Position numbers and translations under genes: made by a program. From Liopterus haemorrhoidalis (lineage: Eukaryota; Arthropoda; Insecta; Coleoptera; Dytiscidae), in assembly GCA_963971575.1 (NCBI GenBank), contig OZ020616.1:62001-126000 (forward strand): 64,000 nt of DNA, written 5' to 3'. The notes under the pieces were generated by a model, which saw nothing but the letters and a program-made list of their open reading frames with translations, had not been told where the DNA came from and searched no databases. Every line of letters starts with the position of its first letter. The stretch's first letter is position 1. This document shows, one piece after another, positions 34,801 to 44,719 of this stretch.

Positions 34801-37800
34801 ACAGACGCGGCCTTGCAGCTGAATCCACGCCTCAAGCAGAGCCCGCGCGCCCATGATCTCGCGCTTTACGCGATCACCCGTTTGGATGTGTCGAGTAACA
34901 GTCTGATCGCGCTGCCAGCAGAACTGTTTCGGTTAGCCAGTTTGCGCTATTTGAACGTCGCGCAGAATAAAATCGAGCGGCTGCCGGAGCCTAGTGCCGC
35001 TCATCAGCCAGTCGTGCGACCGAGCAGGACTCGTTCAAGCGTAAATCTTGCCTTTGACTATCGATGTCCGGCTTTAGAAGAACTCTATCTGCAGGACAAC
35101 AGGTTGGAGGAACTACCAGATGCGCTCTTCCGTCTGCCCTCGCTCACAACACTTGTCCTCTCGAACAATAAACTCCAGCGGCTGCCGTACGAGATGTGGC
35201 GTGCTCCGAAACTAAAGGAACTCAACGTTTCTTTTAATTTGTTGCGTGAGTTACCTATGGAACGACCCGGTGATCGATCGTCCTCCTGCGATCGTGGACC
35301 GTCAGGGACACGCCGTCGATCCACGCCAGATCGTCTGAGCGTGAGCTCGAGTGACGGGCAACTTAGCGCTCTTGGTGCCGAGTGTGAGTCTCCTCGCGAG
35401 GTCATTGCCCAGCCAGTCGTGCGGTACTCCAAGAAAGATAGATGCATGGTGCAGTTAGAACCGGAACGACATCATCTCTGGTGCCGGAACGTTGAGGTGA
35501 CTGAGCAGATACTGCACGCGGCGGACGAGGAAGATGCCGAACGCCTGGAATCAACAGGCGAGGCAAGTATCGGGACACGAAAACTTTCGCAGTTGTCGTC
35601 TTTAAATCTGGCTCACAACATGTTTACCAGTGTTCCGGCGCCACTCGCGTGTCTCGCTGTTAATCTAACTCGCCTCAACATGTCTTTTAATACTCTACGT
35701 TCAATGTCTCACATCACCAGTTACCCGAGCACGTTGAAGCAGTTAGATCTCAGCCGGAATGAGATCACGTGCTGGCCGAGTTTGCCGCAGGTTCCCCGTT
35801 CTCAACAGGACGCTTCCGCCAATGATCCTGCCGTCGCTTGTTATTCCGGCGGAGGTGGTCCGGTGGCGGCTCGAGCAGTGCCCTACAGCGGACCAGGCGG
35901 CAGGCCGCCTTCTGTACGCAGCGCCGTATTACAATCCGTCTGTGCGCATCGCCGTCATCTGCGGTTGGACGGACTACGAACTCTTGTCCTCGCCGGGAAC
36001 AAACTGACTCGCATACAGCTGAGCACGGACGATGACGGTGATCAGGTAGACGAAGTTGGACACGGAGGAGACGGCGAGTCAGACTGGACTCACGTAGCAG
36101 CAGGATGCGACAGCGGGACCACGGCTGGCAAAAGCCGACTTATGTTCCCAAACCTGTCGATGTTGGACGCGAGCGATAATTGTTTACGCGAGGTACCGAC
36201 AGCAATACACGAATTAGCCAACTTAAGCGTATTAAACGTAAGCGGTAATGTGGAAATCAGCGAGCTGCCACCACAGATGGGATTGCTGTCACGGCTTTGG
36301 AATCTTAACACTCGTGGCTGTCAACTACACGAACCGCTTCGTTCCATGATAGATAGCAAAAAGTACAAAACGATGGATATTGTCGGGTATTTAAAAAGCG
36401 TTCTCGAGGACGCTCGACCTTACGCGCGGATGAAACTTATGATTGTCGGCGTACAGGGTATCGGGAAAACGAGTTTACTCGAACAGCTGCGGCAGGAAGG
36501 TTGCAGTTCAGCGCGTGGTGCTTTTTCCCCGCTGGACGAACATGGCGGTGGGCATTGGGCGCGCCGAATGGGTCACCACGCCGCAGGAGCCGCCGGAAAG
36601 ACACAACGTGGTCACAACATCTCCACTGTTGGAGTGGACATCGGGGACTGGGTGTACGAAAGGCCAAAACGTCACGGCAACTCGCACGGGCCGGTAGTGT
36701 TCAGAACGTGGGATTTCGGCGGGCAGCGGGAGTATTACGCCACGCACCAATACTTTCTGTCGAAGCGCAGCTTATACTTAGTAGTGTGGCGTATTCTGGA
36801 CGGTCAGCGGGGCATTGATGAGATTCTGCAGTGGTTAGTGAACATTCAAGCGCGTGCACCCAATTCCCCCGTACTTATTGTCGGTACACATTACGATCTT
36901 GTGCAGGAACGATTGCCAGCGCACCGCAGTGAGCAACTCCAGCAAATAATCAGGGAGCGCTTCATCAACATAGTAGATGCAGAAAAGTGCGGGCTGCCGC
37001 GCGTACTTGACACCATTGAAGTTAGTTGCCGGACAAGACACAACGTGCGCTTGCTGTGTAATCTGATCTACGAAACAGCGTTCTCTTTGCGGCCGGCCGG
37101 TAGTAAGGAGCCGCTGCTGGAACAGCGTGTGCCCGCCTCGTACCTCGCCCTCGAGGACGTGGTCGCGCAGCTGGCAGCCCAGCGCAGGTCGCAGGGTCTA
37201 GACCCAGTGCTGCGAGCTGATCAGTACCGTTCCCTCGTCGCCGCGGAAATGCATACACGCACCGGACGATCGTTCCGAGATCAAGCGGAATTGCACCAAG
37301 CTACCTTATTCCTCCACGATAACGGCGTGTTGCTGCACTACGACGATGCTACCTTGAAGGATTTATACTTCCTGGACCCGCAGTGGTTGTGTGATATGTT
37401 AGCACACGTTGTCACCATCCGAGAGATTAACCCATTCGCGCGAGCCGGTGTTATGCGACTCGAAGACCTACGGCACGTGTTCAAAGCCAGCTCGTCTCTC
37501 GGCCCGGTGGACCACGGGCGCGGTTACATTGTCAGTCTGCTTAATAAATTCGAGGTGGCCTTGACGTGGGATTCGCGAACTTTACTAATTCCTTCTCTGT
37601 TGCCGAGCGAGGAAGCGGCGTTCAGTGATCGTGCTGGAGGTCCGGTTCGCGTGCGTGTACCGGTGCGATCTAGAGGGCGGGCGGTTCGAGGAAAGAAACA
37701 TGTGATGGTGTCACCGCGCTCTTTACAGTACGTACCGTCGTCCACTTCTCCGGGACCTTCCGGGACAGATATCGTAACGGCGGAGCACGCTACCGAACAG

Positions 37801-40800
37801 TCTACTCAGTCTCTCGTTGGACGACGTGCCGCAGATCCGGAAAGCGCTATAACACGTCTACTGCTCATGTCATATTTTCCGTCCGGTTTCTGGTCGAGAC
37901 TCGTCTCGCGTATCCTCGCCGACGATAATATCGTTGATATAGTGCGCTCGTATTTCGTGCCGCCTAAAGAAAGCGCGCAAGACCCGGCCGTTACTAAGGC
38001 GTTGCTTGAATTACGCGCCGAGTGGTTACTGTGGCAGACGGGTCTGCAGTTGCGCTACGGCGACGTGACGCTGTTCCGTATGCGTGAAGTGCCGCGAGAC
38101 CATCAGCACTTCGCTTCCTCCGCGATCGATTACAGACATTCGCGATTCCGTCTGCGGCAGGATGGGATATGGTGCGATGTAGACCTCGTCAGCTCGTCCA
38201 TCCTCGAGATCCATTTTCCGATGGACGCGCTACTTGTCGGCGAAGTTGAAGTTCGTCCGGCTATTGAGCCCTTGACGCAACTCCTGGCGCTCGCAGTCGA
38301 TCACATAGACATCCTGCTCGAAGACTGGTATCCGACGCTCGGTACCAGGTTCGTGCATACTTCTGAGGGCCGTTTCCTCGTGACGCGGTTGGTGCCTTGT
38401 CCGCGGTGCTTAGCAGATGCCACACGTGTGCGTCTCGAACCGCCCCCGCACGAGATGGCCGTAAATCAGGACGAGGATTACGGTCGCGTGTACGAGGAGG
38501 CGTTCAGCCGGAGGCCGGAGCGCGTAAGGAAATCCCAAGAATCCTACACTTCCGAGGCGGACAGCGGCGTGGATGCCGAATCGACAGGCTCAAGCCGCGT
38601 GCCGTCTGTGGAAGGGCGCGCTTTGTCCGACGCCAGTGATGACAGCGTCGCAAATGTTCATTACGGCTGGATGGTCGAGGAATGCATTTTAGCAGCTCAC
38701 GAAAGCGGTCGCAGCGTCCAATGCCCGACACATCAAGAAGTTCCTCTTACGCAGGTTACGCCGGATGTAGTATTCTTGGATCTGGGCGAACGTTATCTTA
38801 TTCGACCTGAGAGCATTAAGAGGGGTCGCCTGCTTGGAAGAGGCGCTTTCGGTTTCGTTTTTCGGGGTACGTGTCGCAGCCGTGGAAGTCAAACATTAAT
38901 GGACGTCGCCATGAAAATGCTACAACCCGTTCAACCGGGCGCGGGTGCGCGTCAATCCGCTGTGGTAGCTTACCGCGCGGCCCAGGGCAAATGGGAACGG
39001 GATCCGCTACAGTACGCTTGCAAGGCATACTGCACAGCACGGCAGGAGCTCGGCATTCTACTCACGCTGCGTCATCCTAACATCGTGCCGCTGGTTGGGG
39101 TTTGCGCCAGCCCGCTAGCTTTAGTGCTGGACCTCGCTCCGCGTGGCGCCCTTGACGCGTGCCTGCGTCACTACCGAAGATCCGGTGCTCGCCTCGCGGC
39201 CTACTGCCTGCGCCAGCTAGTACTGCAGACGGCTCGCGCAATTGAATACCTTCACCGGCAGCGCATCATCTATCGAGATCTCAAATCAGAAAATGTTCTC
39301 GTGTGGCGGCTGCCAGAGCCGCACGCACCAGATAACTCGTGCGCGGCCGGCGCGGATGATACGCATGTTAAACTCGCAGATTACGGCATCAGCCGTATGA
39401 CACTGCCAGGGGGCGCGAAGGGGTTCGGTGGCACGGAGGGATTTATGGCACCCGAGATAATGCGACATAACGGTGAAGAAGAATACACGGAGAAGGTCGA
39501 TTGTTTTTCATTCGGTATGTTCGTGTATGAGCTGTTGACGTTACGACAGCCATTCGAGGGACACGAATCTGTCAAGGAGTGTATCTTAGAGGGAGGCAGG
39601 CCGCCTCTCGCGCGCCGCCAGACGCTACTGCATCCCCCCCACTGCCTGGACTTGATGGTGCTTTGCTGGGCGCAGGGACCGCGGGATCGTCCTACCGCTT
39701 CCCAGATTGTGTCTATCGCGAGCGCGCCCGAGTTCGCTCGTTTGGCAGACGTCGTCTCCCTGAAGCACTCTGCCACCGTTATCGCGGCTTGTGCAGGTCC
39801 GCCGCTGCTGGCAGCCCCGGGTTGTGGTGCGGGCGGGGGTGGCTGCGAACTCTGGCTCGCTTGCTATAACGCACGTATAGATCTGTTGTTGGTAGGTGGA
39901 GACCGCGGTAGTTTCTTGCAGTACCACAGTTTTGCGGTGCAGCAGCGGCCGACTGCTGCATGCACAGTATCGGTCGCTTCTACCGGAACTGTGACTGTTT
40001 GGCTCGGCGATTGTTCCGGTGGAGTCCAGGCACACTCGGCCGCGGACGGTGGTGCGATTTGGTATCGCTCCCTCTGCGACGGTCGCTTAGAGATCCGTTG
40101 CTTGGTGCACGCGCGCGCCCTCTCAGCGGTCGCGTGTTCGCTCTCGGATGGCCGATTGCTTTTGATCGACGAGCGGGACGGTCGGACGCTGCGCGAGTTG
40201 TCGGCGCCGCCGTTGTCGGGCGACGGTCGTGCTCTGTGCGCCGTGTCACTCCCGGACGGTAGCTGCGAACTGTGGCAGAGCGGCTCTCGAGGTTCTCTTG
40301 CGGTGCACGCGGTTAGAGCGGGCGAGGACGGCGTGCTCGCCGAAGCCGAGCCAGAATCGTTGGAACATTACGAAGCTGGTTCCGCTCCTGATGAAGCGGC
40401 CGTTGAGATCATCGTCACGGACACTACCGGTGAAAGCGTGTGGACGTACGTTTATCCGGGTTGCGTCGTTTACCAATGGAACGTGGCAACGCGACGTCTT
40501 GCTAATCGGCTCGACTGCTCCAAGTTGGTGCCGTGCAGCGAGTCACTGAATAGTATCGCGATCGAGGAGCGCCTTTCTCCGGGGCGCTGCCAGGTGACTG
40601 GACTCGCCGTGTCCAAGAATGACCTGTACATCGGCACGACCTGGGGTTGCATGATCGTGGCGGAGCGCTCGAGCTTGCGACCGGTCACAGTGTTCCGGCC
40701 GTACGAGGAAGATGTTCGAGCCGTCGTGCCGCTGTTGGGACGTGACGGTTCGCCACTCGTCGCCACCATCGGTCGCGGGTACCGCAGCCTGTTGACCCGA

Positions 40801-40887
40801 TATACAGATGCGCCGCAACTAGAGGACACCCGCCGTGACAGCATGTACGCCTTGCTGTGGCGCGCGGACAACTGGTCCGCCATGTAG
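31845..40887 (+). CDS. Lrrk: Leucine-rich repeat kinase (Lrrk), Roc-COR-kinase protein
   Basis: Exons 31845-31898, 31963-32326 and 33455-40887 (phases 0 and 1) give about 2,616 residues. Order: ankyrin repeats in exon 2 and at about 33600-34400; leucine-rich repeats (about 34870-36370); a Roc GTPase with P-loop GVQGIGKTS (about 36445-36471), switch II DFGGQ (about 36713) and THYD in place of NKxD; COR (about 37100-38450); a kinase with glycine loop GRGAFGFVF (about 38836), lysine in VAMK, YRDLKSEN (39271) and DYG (39379-39387); and a C-terminal beta-propeller-like region (about 39750-40880). DYG instead of DFG is normal for this family. Family knowledge: membrane-trafficking and lysosome-linked kinase. 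One exon of 7,433 bp carries 95% of the coding sequence. AATAAA lies at 40996-41001. Confidence 0.93.
32714..32801 (+). CDS. Lrrk: Alternative first coding exon of Lrrk
   Basis: Starts with ATG (MSRMQPSPEQAYDACDYFTE...) and ends in phase 1 at a strong GTAAGT donor (32802). This is the same phase as the ankyrin exon ending at 32326, so both can join the acceptor at 33455. Used this way it gives about 2,506 residues without the N-terminal ankyrin exon. As an internal exon, neither the frame nor an acceptor fits. I infer a second promoter in the GC-rich DNA at about 32340-32710. Confidence 0.6.
32802..33454 (+). other. Lrrk intron before the large exon
   Basis: 653 bp, AT-rich toward the 3' side, with a TGTTTTGCAG acceptor at 33445-33454. 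An open reading frame enters the exon from 33391 without a stop, but the acceptor and the two phase-1 donors support splicing. No other feature. Confidence 0.6.
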
Positions 40888-40976
40888 ACGCGGTAGGTAG
40901 GTAACCACCTACCTACCTACCGCAGCTAGGGACATAAGCACCAATCAATTATTGTTATGCATTTATTATACAACTT

Positions 40977-41001
40977 TTTATTTATATGATGATACAATAA
41001 A
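40977..41001. terminator. Crossed poly(A) signals of Lrrk and the GUCD1-like gene
   Basis: Plus-strand AATAAA at 40996-41001 serves Lrrk (stop 40887). Minus-strand AATAAA at 40977-40982 serves the GUCD1-like gene (stop 41091). Each message must run through the other's signal, so the two 3' UTRs are complementary over at least a few tens of bases. Confidence 0.65.
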
Positions 41002-41090
41002 TACTGTAAAAATGTGTTTGTTAAATGTGGAAAATTATTCGATTGATCATGTCCATGCCTGTATCCCGTGTTTGGGTCGTTGAAGAGTGG

Positions 41091-41837
41091 TCAGCTGGTC
41101 TGGACTGCAGGCGGCTGGTGTACAAATATGACGTCATCGTCTGTGCCGTAAGCGTGCCTGGCGTGCTCGAGCTGGTGGTACGGCATGGCGCACACATGGT
41201 CGTGCAGTGAAGGATTGCGGTAGAGCACATGGCCGGTGGTCGGACATTGGCCGCACAGGAGCACATAGTGGCCCTGGTAAGCGGGCGGCCATCGCAAGCA
41301 CTGCCGCAGCTCCAGCGACAACCGATTGATCTTACATCGCTCGCAGCTGAGCAACCGTGCGTTCGTAAGCAGAATAACAGGGCCGCGTTTCTCACGCACA
41401 TGCTTTAATACGAGCTCCAGAGACGCACGGCAGCAGCGCACGTCTAGACCGGCGGCGGCCGCACCAGCGAAACGATGTGCAACACGCTCGCCGTCGCGCA
41501 CTACGATACCCGAGTAAAAGGAGTGTCCGCGATAACCAGGATGGACGCCCATCGTCACCGTACAATACACGTGCGACACCGCGTATCGCCGCAACAGGTA
41601 GCACAAGTCAATTGTCCAGGTGCTGCGTAAGAAGCCCTCCTCGCGACTCACCCGAGACAAGTTCTCTGCTAGATGGGCGCGCGCGTCTCTTCCTAGCGCC
41701 ATAAGCACGCAAGCCACCCCACAATCCCAGCTGTAGCGTTGCCGCTGGTGCCGTACTTCTAGTAACGTGCATTCGTTCTTCGCATTGTCCTGCGCCGCGA
41801 CGGCGCGTCCACGCACACCGCACGACCGACACGGCAT
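41091..41837 (-). CDS. GUCD1-like protein (guanylyl cyclase domain-containing 1 family)
   Basis: A single exon of 248 residues from the ATG at 41837 (MPCRSCGVRG). The open frame runs further upstream but offers only non-ATG codons. Family signatures: YSWDCGVACVLMAL near the start, STWTIDLCYLL, TMGVHPGYRGHSFY, PAYQGHYVLLCG and the C-terminal YGTDDDVIFVH. The fold is related to cysteine-peptidase (C39-like) domains; the conserved Cys in WDCG and His in QGHY are visible. Despite the name, cyclase activity is not established. Tail-to-tail with Lrrk: stop codons are 203 bp apart. The minus-strand AATAAA at 40977-40982 lies beyond the Lrrk signal, so 3' ends should overlap. Confidence 0.88.
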   Translation of the reverse strand: MPCRSCGVRGRAVAAQDNAKNECTLLEVRHQRQRYSWDCGVACVLMALGRDARAHLAENLSRVSREEGFLRSTWTIDLCYLLRRYAVSHVYCTVTMGVHPGYRGHSFYSGIVVRDGERVAHRFAGAAAAGLDVRCCRASLELVLKHVREKRGPVILLTNARLLSCERCKINRLSLELRQCLRWPPAYQGHYVLLCGQCPTTGHVLYRNPSLHDHVCAMPYHQLEHARHAYGTDDDVIFVHQPPAVQTS

Positions 41838-42244
41838 AATGCACCTGCACTTTCGCCTCACAAGTACAACCCCGCCACTGTTTATAAAACGGGCATTGTT
41901 CAGTAGATGATGCAGATTTTATATCCGAACATCTAGCACCAGCAGCACTATCCTTTTCTATGAGCAGCACCTCGCACTAGTAACAAGCGGAAAAACAGCG
42001 TTCACTTGATGCAGATACTCTTCTGTTTCTTGTAATCGTATTCATGATCGTTAGTCGCGACCATACAGTCTTCTCCCCTACCGTAAAATCATACACAACG
42101 AATATTATTTGTGAAATGGGCAAGGTTGCTTACGTGCGTACATAACCTCGATGAAATCTGTCACTTAACGCGATTGTTAGTGTGCCAAGGCGAACGGGCG
42201 GATGCAAGGTGGTTGTACGAGGTTTCTTTAAAAAAAATCAAGGA
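41838..42244. promoter_or_regulatory. Divergent promoter of the GUCD1-like and CUSTOS-like genes
   Basis: About 407 bp between divergent start codons. No TATA box or other gene seen. Confidence 0.45.
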
Positions 42245-42867
42245 ATGTCTAGTTCAAGTTCAGAAGATGATTGTGACGTTACGCTGCTCATGGAAGCGTT
42301 AGACGGGGACTTTGTGCGGGGAAATTTATACGGATCCGATAAACACAGTAAATAAGCGCGTTTTCTAAATATCCTCGGAACCCCCGTTCATTTCAGACGA
42401 TTATTTCAGGACAAAATGATGCACAGATCATTCCAAAATCCCTGAGGAATAAGGAGAATGAGGAGGAGGCTTTATTTAACGGTCTGGACGTGTCCAGTGG
42501 ATTTCGTCAGCATGTAGCAAAACACCTAGTGAGGATACTGGACGAGCGTTTGAAGGAGAGATTCTCAGAAAGGAAACCCACTGATGTTCATATACAACGT
42601 AAGAGGAGAGGAGGCATTCGGCTTTTTTCTGCATCTGATTGCTGCATCAAGAAAGTCAAAGAGGAAACTCATCTCAGCTTGCCCCAAAAGAGATTTTTGA
42701 ACATTACTAAACGAGCAGATGTAGAAGAGAAAGATTTACAAGCAATTGTTGTAGATGGCGAGTATATTCTTTCTAAAAAAGATACAATCTGTTGGTCGAA
42801 GCGCAGCAAGGCTGCAATATTTTATTACAAAGCATGTGATAACGGAGTACTGTACAAAATTGAGTAA
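42245..42867 (+). CDS. CUSTOS-like protein
   Basis: Two exons, 42245-42347 and 42410-42867 (phase 1), encode 186 residues. The intron is 62 bp (GTAAAT ... TTTCAG). The N-terminus is an acidic serine cluster, MSSSSSEDDCDVTLLMEAL. The core reads SGFRQHVAKHLVRILDERL, followed by GGIRLFSASDC. This matches the FRxHVAKKLxxLLD and GFRLF motifs I know from vertebrate CUSTOS (C12orf43), a nuclear-envelope Wnt modulator. The remainder, including a C-terminal FYYKACDNGVLYKIE, is not familiar. The assignment rests on two short blocks, so function is inferred. Its stop codon lies 36 bp from the DDX56 stop on the other strand. Confidence 0.72.
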
Positions 42868-42903
42868 CAAATATAAAACACATAGTTAATGACAGACTTT
42901 GTC

Positions 42904-44600
42904 TCATCTCTTTTTTTTGAGCTGCAGTGCAACCAAAGGATCATTCATCTTGCGTTTATAACGAGCATTGGCTGTGTGCGGTAGCCGTGGCTTCTTGCGC
43001 CTACCAGAGCGGCCTCCTGTAGACACTCCTGCTATGTTTTTCAGGGCTTCCGGTACCATGTAGTCGGGTACGTCAGCGAGGTGTACTTGGCGCTTTACCG
43101 TGCGTAGCGGTTTGTCATGCCGTAAAGCTGCCAAGTCTGTTGGATTATCTTCGAAGTAGCCTTTGAGCTTCTGACAGTTGAACATTTCCTGCTTAATCTC
43201 CTTGAGGCGTGCCTCGCGCACTGCTACGCGAGTCGCAGCTCTCCAGGCGTCGCGTGCGCGGTACCTGAACGCTTCTACTTCTTCGATGCGGAACTGGTAG
43301 GGAGTGACACGGCCACAGCCTGCAGCTACTAGCCGCTCTTCCACCCGCTCGAGTAGCGGCCTCTCGCGCACCGACACCAGTGATAGCACGCTGCCAGTGT
43401 CATTCCCCCGAGCCGTACGCCCCGCACGATGCACGTAGGACTGCTCGTCCACTGGGAAGTCGAAGTTTATCACGTTTGCCACGCACTGGAAGTCGATCCC
43501 GCGCGAAACCCCCGACTCTCCGTCCTTCTTGCGTTTGCCGACGGTTGCGTTGTCAGTCGGCTTGCCGCCATCAGGCCGCTCCAGGCACCGTTCATCTGAT
43601 GCGATAATCACATCGTACATGCCTCGGTTGAACTGGTGCACTGCGTGACAACGTGCCGCGGCCGGCAGTTCCGAGTTTAGGATGCAGGTAGGTATGCCGA
43701 ACTGCTCGAGGAACAGTTTCAGCTTGTAGCAGCGGTCCACTGTTGTTACGAAGATGACAGTTTTGCCCCTGACCAGGTGTAATTTGAGTAGTGCGCACAG
43801 GATCGTAGCTTTCTCGGTCTCCTCGGCAGCGAGGTGGTAGTGTGCCAACTGTGCGGCCGGCGCAACCTCCGGCTCCTCCAGTTTCAGCGTCACTGGATTA
43901 TGAAGGACGAGGGCCTTGAGAGTACGCACTTCTTCACCGAGTGTAGCGGAGGCTAGCACCGCTTGGTAGATAGGCGGCAGCCAGCCCAGCAGTTCACGCA
44001 GCTCTGATTCATGACCGAAAGAGAGCATCAGGTCCGCTTCGTCTAGCACCAGCATTCTAAGAGACCTACGCAATTCTATGTTCCCGGCACGCAGATGCTG
44101 CAAAACGCGACCTGGTGTTCCCACAACTACGTCAGGTCGTTCCAAAAGCAATGGTCGTTGTGTGGCTAGTTCACTCTGCCCGGACACGTCTACGCAGCGA
44201 ACTTCTCGCGAGCAGCTGCTCGCCAGTTGGCGTAGCACACGAGCAGTCTGACCACACAGCTCACGGCTCGGTGCTAGTGCCAGGGACACCGTCTCCTGCA
44301 CACTGGAGATGCGTTTCACGTTCAGCACCTGTTGCACAACCGGAATTAAGAAAGCTGCCGTCTTGCCAGAGCCAGTGCGGGCACGCATCAAAACATCTTT
44401 GCCTTCCAACAGCAGTGGGATTGCCTTTTCCTGCACGAGTGTCGGTCGTTCCCAGCCCAACTTAGCAATTGCCTGCACACAAACAACTAGGTTACTACGT
44501 GACTATGATGTACAGTGTTTGACAGACTCACCTTTAGTATTCGGTCATCGAGTTCCATTTCATGGAAATGACACGGCGGGCCCTCATCTTTTTCCTCCAT
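42904..44600 (-). CDS. Ddx56: DEAD-box RNA helicase DDX56 (nucleolar)
   Basis: Exon 1 44600-44532 (23 codons) and exon 2 44472-42904, phase 0, give 545 residues against about 547 in human DDX56. Motifs in order: Q-motif region FHEMELDDRILKAIAKLGW, motif I ARTGSGKT, Ia APSRELC, Ib TPGR, II LDEADL (DEAD), III SAT, V SRGIDF and VI YVHRAGRTAR. A Lys/Arg-rich nucleolar-type tail ends ALQLKKKR. Family knowledge: ATP-dependent helicase in 60S pre-ribosome assembly. A 25-residue insertion rich in Lys/Asp/Glu precedes SRGIDF, as is usual in this subfamily. It shares a 119-bp divergent promoter with NOC4L and a 36-bp tail spacing with the CUSTOS-like gene. Confidence 0.95.
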
Positions 44601-44719
44601 ATCTAGAATATGTCAAAATACTTTGACGTTTATAACCTTACTACTCGTGACACGTGCTGCGTATAAACGGGATGCGTTTATCCAGGACTTGTCATCGCTG
44701 TCACCTGCGTGACGTGAAA
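44601..44719. promoter_or_regulatory. 119-bp bidirectional promoter of DDX56 and NOC4L
   Basis: The start codons at 44600 (minus) and 44720 (plus) leave only 119 bp, containing both 5' UTRs. ATATCTAGAATATGTC and CGTGACACGTGCTGCG are visible; the latter holds an E-box (CACGTG). No TATA box. Confidence 0.6.
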
